DNA of 64,000 nt from Monodelphis domestica (GCF_027887165.1 NC_077233.1:215982967-216046966), one strand, 5' to 3'; positions 1 through 13,555 are shown, numbered from the stretch's first letter. A program made the numbers and translations. Notes: a model not told the origin generated them from the sequence alone.

Positions 1-150
1 CAATGTTTTGACAGAAAAAGGCGGAACCGAAGTAAGCCACTCTTCCACCATTTCACCACTGCCATAGACACTGAAAACATCCGCTTTGTATTTCATGCTG
101 TGAAGGACACAATCCTGCAAGAAAATCTGAAGGATATTATGTTGCAGTGA
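1..150 (+). CDS. GNA12: GNA12 last exon (C-terminal 49 codons, partial)
   Basis: The window opens in frame inside the last coding exon of the heterotrimeric G-protein alpha-12 subunit, which couples GPCRs to RhoGEFs at the plasma membrane. Reading from base 1 gives [18 protein letters not shown] and continues to the terminal KDIMLQ and a TGA stop at 148-150. The G5 box region (TTAID, here replacing TCA) and the receptor-contacting alpha-5 C-terminus ending in DIMLQ are both present and characteristic of G-alpha-12 rather than G-alpha-13 (which ends in QLMLQ). The 5-prime part of the exon and the rest of the gene lie outside the window. It points towards AMZ1, as in human 7p22.3. Identification is from remembered protein sequence. 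Confidence 0.95.
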
Positions 151-238
151 AGGGCAAAGTCCCCTTACTTTTGTCATCCTTAAATGGAGTTAAGGGCTAT
201 TGGTCAGATGATCTTTGTGCATGTGTTTGAGCACATGG

Positions 239-252
239 GTCTGTGTGTGTGT

Positions 253-284
<32 letters not shown>

Positions 285-296
285 CTGTGTGTGTGA
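239..296. repeat. (TG)n microsatellite
   Basis: Interrupted TG dinucleotide run in the GNA12 3-prime UTR, about 100 bp after the stop codon. Confidence 0.95.
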
Positions 297-1703
297 TCTA
301 TATAGCCCTTGCATATGTTTCTAAGATCCATGCCATCATTTACCCAGCTCAGGAATGCTTTAAAATTAGCCAGTCCAAACAGATGAGCTCTAGGCAGAAG
401 GACTTGGAAACTTTGATGTTAGCTACTGATTATGGGGACTAGGTAAAAACTACTGAAAAACCAAGTGGTTGCTTTGCTATAAAAGCCTAGTTTGGCATAC
501 TGAGGAACAAAACCTTCTTTTTGGAGAAACATTAATTTACCTTTTTTTTTTGACACTTTAAAAAAAAATAATCTGAAAGGAGGCTTTTGTTTTTTAAAGA
601 ACAGACTCAGTAGCCATATGAATTTCTTTATCATTGGCTTTCAGGTATTCAGTGAACAGCTAACCTGAATTTTTTGCTCAGACAGTAGTTGTACTAAAAA
701 ATAAATTCCAACTGATACTGTTAGCTCAAAGCACATGAACCTAAATTGACACAATCTACCCAGGTTTCGCACATTGCATTTGGCTAGGAATCTAAATGCC
801 ACTTCCCATGGTAAATGTATCGTTACCTTTTAAGACTCACATGCCAATTTTCCAAAAGACATGAACCTAGGAGTTGCAAATTAAGCTAAGTTGCTATGCA
901 TAAGAATTCATTTCTCTATACAAAACAAGATTGTTTTAAATAAAAGAAGTTAGTCCCTAGCTGACATGGACTAGGTTTAATGTTTGCACTACAGAAATTT
1001 GTACAGTTTTTCTTGCCTCATAGAAAGTTACACTACCAGTAATGCAACATGTAATGGATTTGTGGCACCAAAGCACACTTTGACAGGGAATGTTTAGCTA
1101 CCTACATGCACATGGTGTGGGTGCTTTTTTAGCTTCTTTCCTACTTTTCTTGGGGTTCTGACACATTGGTTGGTGACACTTGGAGAACTTCCTTCTTCCA
1201 GAAACAACAGTTTCAGGCCCCTTCCTATAGAAGCCCCAATTTCTAGCAAAATCCAAGCAAAGCATTTGTTAATACAGCAGCTGCTTGATAAGTTCCTAAC
1301 AGCTGACTTACACAGGAAGCCACAAAACTCCCTGGAGAAATCGCAGTTTTTCACAGCTGCACTTATGCCTTTGGACACTAGGGCCTGTTTCAGCTACTCC
1401 TTTAAAGCTAACTCTTGTAAAGGAGTTCTGTTCTCTATTAGTGCATGTACGTGACAAATGAAACAGTATCAGATCTAGCTATCTAGATGAAACTGCAGGA
1501 TGCTGTAAATGTTGGTGTGAACTGGTTAAACTTGTCTAGTTACCTGGTAGGTGCCTTTCACCACTTTGAAATATATGTATATTTCAAACCTGATTCACTC
1601 ACTCACTACTATGCATTACTTTAATTAAAAGGGGCATCTGGCATAATCAGTTAATTTTCAAACATCAAAAAGTTTACTGTGCAACTGGCACCAGTAGTTT
1701 TTT

Positions 1704-1767
1704 ATATATGTGTATGTTATATGTATTTGTATGTATATGTGTATGTTCGTACACATATATATGTGCA

Positions 1768-1857
<90 letters not shown>
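1704..1857. repeat. (TA)n microsatellite
   Basis: Degenerate TATG/TATA run passing into a pure AT dinucleotide tract from about 1769 to 1856. Open frames through it are artefacts. Confidence 0.95.
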
Positions 1858-1860
<3 letters not shown>

Positions 1861-2599
1861 ATTTCTATCTCTTAAGGGCTCTCATCATATAAACTGACTG
1901 AACAAGATCCTTGATTTTTGTGTCCCATTGAGACTCCATCCTGGTTTGTTCAGCATACCAGATGAATTGCAATTTAGATTTAGCCAGTAATCTGGTGACA
2001 GATTTTGACCCAAAAGAAGAAAAGAAAAAAAAAGACCTCCCCTGCTTTTAACAAAAGGAGAAAACATGAAATTCTCTTCTGTGGTATGCAAGAGCTTATG
2101 TTGATTTAAAAAAATAACACCTTTTTCTGGAGACTTCTTTTAATCCTGTGGGTCTTCATAGGGATCAGTTTTGTTAATGTTTTTAAGTGCTCATAATAGT
2201 GTTTTGTAAGATGGGATTTAAGGTCACATTTCCAGAATTTAATAATTGTATGATTGTAAAATGATTAATTTGCCTGGATTTATCATAAGTTTGTCAGGTT
2301 CCAAAGCAAAATGGAAATGCAAACTAGTCAAATGGTGTAGGAATATTCTGCACAACTTGGATGCTGAATCTCTGTTATAGCTGCTTTTATGATGGGTAAG
2401 ACAAAATATTCCCAATAGCTGATGGAGTCATGTGAAATACTTTCTGAAAACATCTTCCCACTTGATTGTTTAATTAACTGATAAGATTAAAGCAACTTTG
2501 CAGATGAGTATGAAATATTTTTAAACAACCAAAAATGTTTACTAACCTACTCTTAAGGAAGTATTATAAGTAATAAAAACACTGAAAATGATCTATTAG

Positions 2600-2775
2600 T
2601 CTATAACACTCAAGAGAGTGAAAAAAGGTCAAGTGACTTGGGTTCTAGTATCACCTGTTCCACCAACTAGCTGGCTAGCCTTAAAGCAAATGCCTTTGCC
2701 ATTCTGAGCCTCACTTTCTTCTTTTGTAAAACAACCAGATGGTCTTTAAATTATATGATTCCAAGATACCTATCT
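2600..2775 (+). repeat. MIR SINE
   Basis: Diverged copy of the mammalian-wide MIR: a 'gacttgggttctag' start, 'ccaactagctgg', then 'gagcctcactttcttcttt' and a 'tgtaaaa' core. Old and degraded. Confidence 0.7.
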
Positions 2776-4515
2776 TAGAATTCTCAATGCGGGGGAGGGT
2801 TAGTAACCATTTACAAGGCTGATCTAAAACAATTTGCAATGTTTCTGCTCTTTAGAAATTACTGCATTCAGATTTGCAGTGTATTTTAGATCTAAAGGGA
2901 AGGTTTGAGCTATTACTTTTTGTAAATTTCATACCTTTATTTGCAGTGATTATTCTTGATACCTGTGTTCTATTTTCTCATTAATATGTTGGGGAAGTAG
3001 GGTTAAGGACCCTGGTTATGATGGTAGAGGATATTTTTTTACACAACTATGCTTGCATTCTTACACATGAGAACATAAAGCTTTGATTAAAAGAGCTTAG
3101 TTTTTAACTCTTTTGTTTATAAAAATTGTGAGTTTTGAAGATCTTGAATCCTTAGCTTTGTGGCTTATAATACTCTCTAGAACACTTGGGCATATAGCTT
3201 TTAAAACAACTCCTTTGATAAAAGGGAATTGTCAAATTATATTAGCTACAAATTAAAACACAAACTCTAATTAATGGTTTTATTTATGATTGAATGAGGA
3301 GAAGAGTTTCTGAAGGTATTTCCTCTAGTACTTTTGGTATTGTTCAGTTGTGGCACCTGTTAACATTTTGAGAGTTGTAAATAACTTGACCATGTCTTAC
3401 CTTTTGTGATATGTTACTGTTAGCTGAGAAAGTCGGAGTGAGAAACTTACCACATTCTCTTAATCATCTTCAGGCTCTGAATGTTTATTTAAAATGTGAT
3501 CCATAATTTTTTTGTTCCTTTAATATTGTGGTTTCACTCAATAACCAAAAGTGCTTAAAAAATAATGGGAAGGTGGGGGGAAATACACTCCTAGTCTGAC
3601 TTTTGGAGCTAAAAAACTCATAGAAGATAAACATGATTTTACTTAGGCTTGTTTGAGACATTCCTTAAGTGACAAATTGTTAACCTTTCCATGAATCCAG
3701 TAAAACCTTAAAGCCACAGCCTTGGGAAATGCAAAAGCATCTCATATTCATAGCAGATGGGATTTTGAGAACTGCTATTACATCCTGAAACCTCTCCCCA
3801 AGGATAAATACCTAGTAATCACAGCTTAGTTAATAAAACTCCAAAAAATATCAGCAGAAAGTAAAGGGGCATCTTCCTGTGCAAAACCTGTTGTGACTCC
3901 CTAGAGTGTTCACACACACACCCCAATCAGTAAACACAGGAAGGGTGACTATCATCAGAACTTTCTGAAGAGTTTGAAACAATTTATTTTGTTCAATCCT
4001 CATCCTTTTGAATAATTAAAAACAAGATTACATAGTGTATTTTAAACAAGGTCATGTTTAACATTGTAGCCATTATCTATAGCCCTGGGCCAGGTAACAG
4101 TGTACATTTACCTGTAGCTACCACATATTAGATATGAAAAACCACCCCAGCAAAGAGACCAAAGAGATTCTTAGTGTGGTCAGAATAACATTAGACAGGG
4201 TAATGATCAGCAATATATCCTATTGCATAATGACTTTTGACCAATAGCTTGCCTCAAGCAAGTTTCCCTGTGGCACAAGAAAGGGTAGTTCTTAATTCCA
4301 AGTTTTATTGGTGATTTGAGTAGGTGAACAGAGTGATTATAAGCACAATTTTCTTCAAGATGTTGGAGAAATCTTTCAGATCTTTTAGTGTGAAGTCAGT
4401 AAATTGCACAGGTTGTGCTTAGCCACCCCATTCTAAATGGCGCTTTGGAGTCTAAAAGGTTTGCTTTGAAGAAAAGTATAAAACATTCTGGCAAAGAATT
4501 CACTTGAACTTCGTA

Positions 4516-4632
4516 GCTATGAGACCCTGGGCAAGTCACTTAACCCCCATTGCCTAGCCCTTACCACTCTTCTGCCTTAGAACCAATACCCAGAATTGAT
4601 TCTAATATGGAAGGTAAGAGTTTTTTTTTTTA
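4516..4632 (+). repeat. SINE1-type SINE, 5-prime truncated
   Basis: 3-prime half of the opossum tRNA-derived SINE ('gaccctgggcaagtcactta', 'ccttaccactcttctgcc', 'attgattctaa') ending in a T/A-rich tail. It is the only SINE1 copy in the first 12 kb. Confidence 0.85.
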
Positions 4633-5339
4633 AATGAATTCATTTGAATTGGCTTTCACCATCAGTTCTAATGGAGATCTACAATGTGGAGGTGGGCATA
4701 GCATTAAATATGCAGTTCTCATGTTTCCTATGAGAATGAGGAGCACTTGCCAAGTTTATAATAAAGTCATTAAACCCTTGTTTAAAGGGATATACTGAGT
4801 TCCAAAGCTTAGAAGGTTGCTACCTGTATCAAGGTAACTGAAGAGGATAATTTGTACAAATTGAACTGAAGACAAATTTTTGCTAGCTTTTAAAGTGTAG
4901 TCTCAGGCTGAGTTTGTGTAATGGTTATATTGGGCCTTGAAGGTAAAGCTGCCTGTTGAAAAGAAACTTGGGAAGCTGATGATGCTAAAGATTAATTGTA
5001 TTCTTAATGTTTTATATAACAGGGCTTGAAGAAAGTTGAAACTTAAATGTGCATTATGGGTCAGAAGAAGAATTCAGATTTGAATTCTAACTATAACAGC
5101 ATCTGTGGGGGTACCAACCAAATTAAGAAAACATCAGTAGCCTCAACATCTGAGGAGAGAGTTTAAGGTAATTAGGGACCAGCTTTTAATATTTATCATT
5201 TTACTAATTAATCTAGTATTTTGTGTTTTGTACATTCTTTTAATATATCTAATCAATTTACAAAATATAATATGTGCCTGCAGGTGTAAAATTTCTGTAC
5301 CTTGAGGTATAATTGCGAACACACATACAGACCCAGCCT

Positions 5340-5531
5340 TAGAGGCAAGAAGGCTCAAGCCCTGCCTCTGACATTTCCCCGCTGTGTGAGCCTGGGCAAG
5401 TCACTTAACCTTTTCCTGTCCCAGGCAACTCAGGTTTTGCAGAGCAATTGCAGAGCAGTTGCCAATCTGTGTTGGTAGATGGACTCCTCTCACCTGGGGT
5501 TCCCTTCACCAATGAAATAATAGATCTAATC
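5340..5531 (+). repeat. Old marsupial tRNA-derived SINE (WSINE-like)
   Basis: Begins with a CORE-like 'gcctgggcaagtcacttaac' and continues with 'aggcaactcaggttttgcag' and 'ttggtagatgg', then 'accaatgaaat'. This tail is typical of an old marsupial SINE distinct from SINE1; the family name is from memory. Confidence 0.55.
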
Positions 5532-8500
5532 CCCCACACCACTTTAGTTTTCCCAAAAAAGCATAATTACACTTCAAACCTCCAGTATTTTCTATCTTCC
5601 CCTTGATTGGCTATTATAGAATACCTCAAACTCAACATGGCTCTGAAGAATAAACAGCATGTATAGACTAGCACTGTTAACTAAAACTTGAAACCTGCCT
5701 GGAGGAAAAAGTGACCTGGTCCAGAATACTTGTTGATTATGAAATGCCCAATGCATGAAAAATAGCCTCTGTTTTTGCATTGCTTCTAAACCAGGCACTA
5801 AGAGGAATTGATGTAGTTTCTCTTTTCTAAACATTTAGATATGAAGTTTCCTGGACAAATAACACATTTCCACTAAGCAACAAAAAAAGGAGAGAAAAAA
5901 GCCAAGAAATACCTTGTAACAAACTCATAGTCTGTAGAACTATCCCCAGAATACCAGAACCTCACTGGCTTTGGTGGTTCATAGTGATTCCCTGAATGAA
6001 TGAGAATAGAACACAAGTCCTCACAGGCCAATAAATTTCTCTTGCTCTGGAAGGGGTCATTGTTCCCCTTTAGTAAGGACTTTAGATGGGGATGGAGTCA
6101 GTAATAGGACCTACTATTCTGAAAAACTACAGAAGATACTGTAGATCACCAGTAAGACACCAGACTTTTGAAAGATTAATGAATTTGACGATGATCTTAA
6201 TATTTTGTCTTGACCATTCATACTGTGTTACTTCTCAGAAAGATACCATAGATGTTGAACAAAAAGACATTGGAAGGTCTGAGATTCTCATTTTAAAAGA
6301 AATCCTAGTCATCATTCATAATGAACTCTGCTGGGATAATGTGGAAATTTAAACTTGATTTCTCAGATTTAGTCAAATTCCAGTCCTTGTCGAACCAGAA
6401 AATCCAGTTATATCCTCTGAACAAGATGGAAAAGGTATTTGGTGCTTTGAAAAGTAGTTTTCTTTCTCATACATTGTACTTTTTTAGTTAATCCAAGTGA
6501 GCTGCCCCAAGTTTTCACTTTGGTCTGTTATTTAATTAGGATTTCCAAATGAATCAAAGTAACTCCATACTTTGGCAGTCAATTGATGTAAAAAAATAAC
6601 TGTGCACCCCGTTTGTTAGTATTGTCAGCAAAGAGGCCAGTAGACCAAAGAACCAAACCAACCTATGCAGAAATGGAGTTGTTGAGTTGGTGATTTGAGG
6701 GGAGGCTTTCCTTTTCCTGGCCTGGGCCTGTTCTCTGAAAATAAAGGCCCACTGTTCCCTATGCTGTTACTGTGGCGCCTTTTTATTAGCACTGAATTCA
6801 CTTTATTTTAATAATTAAAAAGCTGCCGTGTTTCACCCAAGTGGACAGAATCCCAGCAGTTCAGAGTCAAGGTGGATGTTTTCCTGTGGAAACTCCCAGA
6901 GCTATATTTTCCTGAGGATTCTCAGAAATCCTGTCTGCTCCAAAGGGCTCCAGCTTTTGTCTGCCTGAGTCATTTTGGACAGTATTTCTCAAGGTAGACT
7001 AGAGAGAATTTTCACAGGGTAATACTGACTGACCTGGAAGTCACAAGAAAAGTTCATCTCTGAACACACAACAAAATGTTCAATGTGTATTTGATGCCAA
7101 GTAGTTAAGAGGTATGGACCTTTCTGAGTAGACTGTATAAATAATTACTACAATCTCAGTCTTGGCAGGTGGCCAGGGTTTACTTCTAGTTGACTTCAGA
7201 ATAACCCCAGTCAGAAAGGAAGAGGCACATCTACCTCTGAGAACAGGCTTGCTGGGCAAAGGCCAAACTACCCAACAGGGAGGATCCATTTTCTGACCTT
7301 CTCTACTAAATGCTGCTCCCTAAAATTTCAGCCTCCATCCTGAAGCAGTTTTGTCTCAGGGTTAGTCTGTACTGTACCTTTCATAGAAACAGCCTAGGAG
7401 AGTTCAGCAGCTGGAGAGTTGCTATGTTTTAGAATTGCTGAAAATGCCAACATCTCCTTTGAATATTTTTGTCAGGAAACATCCCCTAATGAACTGAGCC
7501 ATTTAAAATTCTCCTACACAGCTTGTGATGGCATATAAGATCTTTGCCACAAAGCAACTTTTATCCTTTTTTTTAAAACAGGGAATAATAAGCAAAGAAA
7601 ACTTGATCATACTAGAGACTATGGAATTCATTTTTCAAGTTGAACTAGACTAAAGTCTGAAAATGAAACTAATTAAAATTTAGCCCCAGTTTTATATGAG
7701 CTTGGCTACATATTTGCCAGACTGCCTTACAAATGGATTGGCAAAACCATGCATCTATTTTTTCAGCATACATTTGATAGATTGTCACAGGTTACACGGT
7801 TAATTGCAGTATTCACCCCCAGCCTATAGAATCCTTGAGATTGCAGGATAGATGTGCATTGCCCAAGTTTACATGCCCAGTTTTCATTTTGCCTGCTAGA
7901 TTACAGTGGTTGCTAACAAAGTCTTTGTGGGTAAAAGAAAACTCTTGCCTTCTTTTGGATTTGTTGAACATTAGAATTGTTAATAATGACACTGAACTAT
8001 TATGTGAATTCTTTACACACTTGCATAATGTGCTTTTTCTCTTTAACACCATTTAAAACCAAATAAAATTGACTGGCTTGCTATTTGGTGTTGACACAAC
8101 CCTCGCCAGGAAATTCAGTGTTAATATGCTCCATCTTCTATTCATTGCCACTCTGTCCTTAGCTCACCCTATCAATCGGTGCTTTGGGTTATTGTAGCAT
8201 TTCCTATGCAGCCTCACACACAACTCTGAGCACAGCACAATATTCCTGCAGAAGGGGTGAGTTAAAAGACGACAGTCTAGCCTTAACACTTTAAGTATTC
8301 ACAAGAGGGAAACACTTTTTAATAAAGGTTTTACATACTAAACAAGAATACCAAGAGATGCATAACATGAATGCACCATAGCTGACTTCTTATTTTTAAA
8401 GTGTCTGTGTAGCACCAGAACAGCATCCACAATAGGTGGTCAACTTTGCTGTGATAAAGTCTCAATTTATGAATAAATACTGTGTACTAGATTAAAAATA

Positions 8501-10439
8501 TATATTGTGAAGTGTAAAAAGTGTATTTTATAGCTACGGTGGATTAGTTAATGTGTTTTGTATATATGATTTTTATAAATCTATTAAAACTTGCCTTACA
8601 TTACCTCTGTGTCTGCAGAGTTCCCTTTTTTCTTCATTACAAAGAAATGTTCCCCAAGTAGGGGAAAGGAAGAAGGAATGTTATATCTCAAAACAACTGT
8701 TATGTGAAACAAAGTCATCAGTGAAATAATAAAATAGTAAAATACAAGACCCCAGTGACTTCCCTAAGCCACACTTGTCCAGGAAAACCTACTCAAGTGG
8801 CCAACTGCTATTGTGCTAAAAAATCAACTTTTTTGGCAGGTGGCCTTGAATTGAGGGTTCTTATCTACAATCTTTGCTGGGCAAAGGTTTGCCTGAGTGC
8901 CTTTCCACAAGTGACTGCCTCCTAGACTTTGGAGTGTCTGTATGTTTTCTGTCTTTTAAAGTACTGTCTTCCATGATGTTACCAGATCAGTATAAACATG
9001 TTCATTACTGTCTTCAAACAAAGTAATATAAGGTGGGGCTACTGGGAACTGGACAGGAGCAACTTTGACCTGGATCTCAATTTTTTTTTCCCTTTGTCTA
9101 CTCTCTATTTGTTTTCTCCTTTCATTCCACTCTGGCTTCAGATCTCTTGACCTTCCCTGTCATTTCTGCTGAGTAGAAATATCCTGCTGCTGCTATTTAC
9201 CAAATCCTCTTGTCGGGCATAAACCCAGGGACCATGGTCATTTTTCAGCTTTTAGTATTGTCCATTATGCACATAGACACAGATGAGATCATGCTTGCAA
9301 AGAATTTAAATTTCAAAGTATTCCATAAATAGTTATGATACATGAGTTTAGATAAAATATAAACAAGCAGCTAAAACACATGTACGTTTCATTCATTCAT
9401 TGATACAAGATCTTTTTTTTTCAAACCCAATCAACTACAATACTGTTAAAAAAGGAGTGCAGCCCATGATTAGGCCTTCAAGGACAAATAGGATTTCAAC
9501 TGTCAAGGGAGTAGAAGGGTTTGAGGCATCATTTTAAGTAAAAAGAACCTTTCCTTCACTATATTTCAGCTAGATGCAAATGGAATCCATTTTTCCCTTG
9601 CACTCTCAATGGCTCTATGAAAGGATACATAAAGTTTGAGACATCTTGTGTCTTAATCTGCCGGTTGTCTGTGTATGTGTATGGATCATCGCTACACTTC
9701 AGTTCTTTCTTGTCCATTTGCCTGTTCTTGCCCAAATAATTGGCCCATTCTAATTCTTGTAACTCCTTTTGTGGGCTCCTTTCTCTTAACTAAAGGAAGA
9801 TAATCTGTTTGTCATCTTCCCCACTCCACAAGGCCAGAATATTGAGCATAAAAATACCTAGTATTTGCCTCTGAAACTTGAAATGCTACCTCAGAGCCCA
9901 GACCTGTGATTCCCTTGTTGGAGGTATTTCTTCCAATAGTATAGGTCACAGCCTTATCTCCACCTTCTCTTTCTGTGTAACTTATCCATGATTTCCCAAA
10001 AGCCCTCCACCTTTCATCACTCTTGAGACCTTCCTCCAGATCTCAAAGTTAGATTGGACATCAATGGAACATAAGAGCCATCCACCTCAGCCTTTCGCTA
10101 TAGAACCAACCCCATCCCCTTTTCTAAAAATACTTAAATAAAACATTACATTACAATGTGATGAAATTGGCCTGATCTAGATCTGTATAAGATTGCATTT
10201 GAAGCTATACATTGAACAAATGCAGGATCAACTTCCAAGCAGAGACAAGGACGGGGATAGAAGTTATTCTGGAAGACTTCAGTTCAAAATGACCTCCCTT
10301 GCAAATATTGCAGGTTTTGTCTCAATAGAGAGATTGTTTCTTATTATAAGCATTTAATTATCATACTGCCTGTAGCATGAAATTCCAGTATGGTAAGGAA
10401 GGCCTTATAGAATTAAAATACTTAAGAAATGGAGTGGGA

Positions 10440-10585
10440 TGTATAATCTATCAAATTGGCTTGTCTTCTCAAGGAAGGTTGAGGAGGGGTGGGAGGAGAG
10501 AATTTGAAACTCGAAATCTTAATAAGGAATTTTAAAAATTGTTTTTATGTGTAATTGGGAGAAAATCTTTTTAAATAGTGTTAAC
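10440..10585 (+). repeat. Marsupial LINE 3-prime tail
   Basis: 'tgtataatctatcaaattg', a G-rich 'ggaggggtgggagg' segment and 'gtgtaattgggagaaaat' match the 3-prime UTR tail seen repeatedly in marsupial DNA (probably L1 or a MAR4-like derivative). Related copies lie at 17355, 25505, 36560 and 57060. Confidence 0.55.
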
Positions 10586-10894
10586 GAGGTAGGGAGGTGT
10601 TCTGATTTTCTGGTTAACTGGGGATAATAAAGCAGAACATTTGGGAATGTAATCTGATCGGTGCTTCAGGATTTTGCCTTGCCAAAAGATCATCATTCTG
10701 AATGTCAGTTCTCATTGTTCTATCTATGGAGAGACTGACCTTAGGACAAAAGTTCTTTTTTTTTTTTAAGTCCCTAATATGTTTCTTTCCTTTTCATTTG
10801 TCTCTTTATCCTAAGACTTGAACACAAAGATGAATTTTATAGGTAAGTAAATAGATAGATCCTACTTACTCAGGGTTAATACTATATAACTCAC

Positions 10895-11480
10895 ATGTTA
10901 TTACTAGACCTTTATCCCAAAAGAGAACAGAGAAAGGAAAAGAACCCATATATTCAAAAATGTATATAGCAGTGCTTTTTAAAAAAATAAAAAATAAATA
11001 AATAAATAATAAAAACAACTAGAAACTTAGGAAAATGAATAAATTATGATCTATGAACATAATGGAAGAATGCTATAAGAAATAAAGAGACTTTCAGAAA
11101 AACCTGGGAAGACTTCTATTAACTCCAATAGTATGTAATGAGCAGAATTAGGAGGACGATTTGTACAATAAAAACATTGTAGAGACAAGTTGAAAGATTT
11201 ATGGACCATTATCAATATAATGACCAACTGTGACTCCAGAGGACCACTGAAGCATGTTTACCCCATCCTTCTGACACAGGTGATGTACTCAGATTGCAGA
11301 TCAAGGCATTTTTTGGACATGGCCCTTGCAGGCATTGGTTTTGCTTGACTGTATTACAAGTTTTCTTTTTTCATTTCCCAAGGGGGAGAAAAGGGATGGC
11401 TGGTGGTGATGGTATACAGGTGGAAGCAGAGAAAATAATTGAAAAAAATTTTAACTATGCAATATTATTAAAAAAAAAAA
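10895..11480 (+). repeat. Marsupial LINE 3-prime region with poly(A)
   Basis: Starts near 'tatcccaaaagagaacagag', passes through 'ttatgatctatgaacataat' and 'cagaaaaacctgggaagact', then 'tttttggacatggcc' and a G-rich stretch, and ends in 'ttattaaaaaaaaaaaa'. It matches the non-coding 3-prime part of a marsupial LINE. Confidence 0.6.
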
Positions 11481-12121
11481 AGAGGTTGACTTGACCTTGA
11501 CATTTGCTGAAGCAATAGAATCTTCTATCTTTGAAGGTACCCCCCACTTAGAATGAGACCATCATTGAATCTAATCCCATTTTGACTAAACAGGCAACAT
11601 AATTGAAAGGCATTTTGGGAAAATGGAATACATGAGGCTTTACCGTCCCTTTTTAGACCAGGCAGCCAAATCCATTTCTTTGCCTCTTGCTGTAGCTTTA
11701 ACACAGCAGGCTAAGACAGGTTTTTGTTTCATCACAGCCACGTGTAAGCCTTCTCAGGAACAAGTTTGTGGGACAGCCATACTCTGGCCTTCATGAGGAT
11801 ATAAATATTCTTTTGGGGGGAACCTCTCCCTCTTTAAATAAACAAACCAAATAAGCTCTAGTTCCTCAGGGTTTTATTTTAGTTGGCATCTTTGTCCCCA
11901 AACCCTGGCCACCCACCCAGTCTGTTCATTTCTGCCAAAAGGCTTTCTGAGTAATCTTATAAACCAAATAAGACAGGGCTGAGAGAAAGGTATTGCCTTA
12001 AAACCAGGTGGCTACAGGTTTCCTTAATGTGCTTGAACTTACTAATTCAATGGCTTCTTTGCTGTCCTGTTTCCTCTCCTGCCAGAGCTTGACCCATTTA
12101 GTGAAGAGTTACAGTGTGTCT

Positions 12122-12289
12122 TTCATAGAATCATAGATTTAAAACAAAGGACAAGGGTAATCTAGTACAACTCCTTCGTTTTATCAGTGAGGAACCAAGG
12201 GTCTGGAGAACTGAAGGCAATTGTTGATGGTCATACAAGTAGAAGGTGACTGAAATGGGAGAAAGATGCTGGTTTCTCTAAATCCAGAA
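12122..12289 (-). repeat. MIR SINE
   Basis: Antisense MIR: 'tcatagaatcatagattt', 'atcagtgaggaacca', then a degraded 'gtcatacaagtag'. It abuts a reverse SINE1. Confidence 0.6.
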
Positions 12290-12480
12290 TTTTTTTTTAA
12301 ACCTTCACTCTATGTCTTTGAAATCAGTTCCAAGGCAGAAAAGCGACATGGGCAAGGCAATGGGGGTCAAGTGACTTGCCCAAGGTCACACAGCTAGGAA
12401 GTGTCTAAAGCCAGTTTGAATCCAGGACCTCCTTGTCTCCACTTCTGGTGCTCCATCCACTGAATCACCTTGCAACCCCC
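12290..12480 (-). repeat. SINE1-type SINE
   Basis: Full-length antisense copy from the poly-T start through 'gacttgcccaaggtcacaca' to 'ctccatccactgaatcacc'. Confidence 0.9.
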
Positions 12481-13017
12481 AAGAACTCTTTTCATTGTGC
12501 TGTGCTGTTGCCCTGTGTTAGTGAAAATTGTCACTTATCATGAAGCTCATGTTTTGTTTGCCCCTCCCATCTCAAGCACATTTTAATTCTGAAGGCTACC
12601 TTTCCTTTCCAATATTGGCTTTTTTCCATTTTCCCAGTCTGGAGGGTGCTTCTACCCTCTCAGTAGCAGATCAAAAGTGCCCCCGTGAACAGATTCAGTG
12701 GACTTTTAGCAATATGATAGCATCCTCTGTAGCCAGTACTCTCTCCTTTGTACCATGTGAACTCTGACAAAGGTACCAATTAAGACAATTACCAGTCCAA
12801 TTAAACTGAATATGCCATGGAAGTGGCCAGGGTAGGAAGATCATTCATCCAGAGATACCTATTCTTTGAAAGTCTTGGGGATTTTAGCTAGCCAATAGTA
12901 TGAGAAAATTAGAGTGAATGGTGTTTTTTAAGGACAGAAATTATTCAATTTCATACAGTTTTTGGAAACCAACATCTGCAAGTAATGTCAAGTTTAGCTC
13001 CATTTTGTGGATGTGAA

Positions 13018-13150
13018 CCATAGATTTAGAGTTTGAAAGGACCTGAGAGGTCCCTATAATTCAAATTCTTCCTTTGCAGATGAGGAAACAGGCCCAAAGA
13101 GGTTAGGGACTTGCCCAACGTCACACAAGTAGTAAGATCTAGCTTGCCTC
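13018..13150 (-). repeat. MIR SINE
   Basis: Antisense MIR with 'atagatttagagtttgaaag', 'cagatgaggaaaca' and 'gacttgcccaacgtcacac'. Confidence 0.75.
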
Positions 13151-13428
13151 CCATCCTAGGCCTAAAAAACTTGGAAGAGATTTTATTCATTAACAAATTT
13201 ACAGTTTTCACCATGTTGACTGGTTTTATTTTGGTATTCAAGATCTTAGCTGTCTGTATAGGCAGGAATTAATGCTAGTTAATGAAGTTAGTTAGTGAAG
13301 ATTGATCTTGAGTCTTAGCTCCTAGAATGTTTCATTTTAAAAGCTCTTCTCTCCAAGGGTCTCCACCATCTTTTCTTTGTAAGCAACAAAGACTGCTGTG
13401 AAGTGATCCCTTTTTAAATGTGATATTG

Positions 13429-13555
13429 AGGGGCAGCCAAGTGGACACTTCCTAGATGTATGACCCTGGGCAAGCCACTTGACCGCAGTTAAGCCCTCAC
13501 CTCTCCTCTGCCTTGCAACTGTTAGTATCAATTTATTGACAAAGTAAATTTTTTA
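13429..13555 (+). repeat. SINE1-type SINE with internal deletion
   Basis: Head 'ggggcagccaagtgg' is joined directly to 'acttcctagatgtatgaccc', so the segment with the B box is missing. The tail with 'cctctgccttgcaact' remains. Confidence 0.8.

Larger units (their letters stand above)
151..8620 (+). other. GNA12: Probable GNA12 3-prime UTR and flank (end uncertain)
   Basis: This stretch follows the GNA12 stop and is non-coding. It holds few repeats: TG and TA microsatellites, one MIR, one SINE1 fragment and one old SINE around 5.4 kb. Possible poly(A) signals AATAAA occur at 700-705, 939-944, 2572-2577, 3832-3837, 4760-4765, 8062-8067, 8321-8326 and 8472-8477, and ATTAAA at 8583-8588. The AT-rich end at 8460-8620 resembles a 3-prime UTR terminus. 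How far the transcript really runs cannot be decided from sequence alone; human GNA12 has a 3-prime UTR of roughly 3 kb. Confidence 0.45.
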
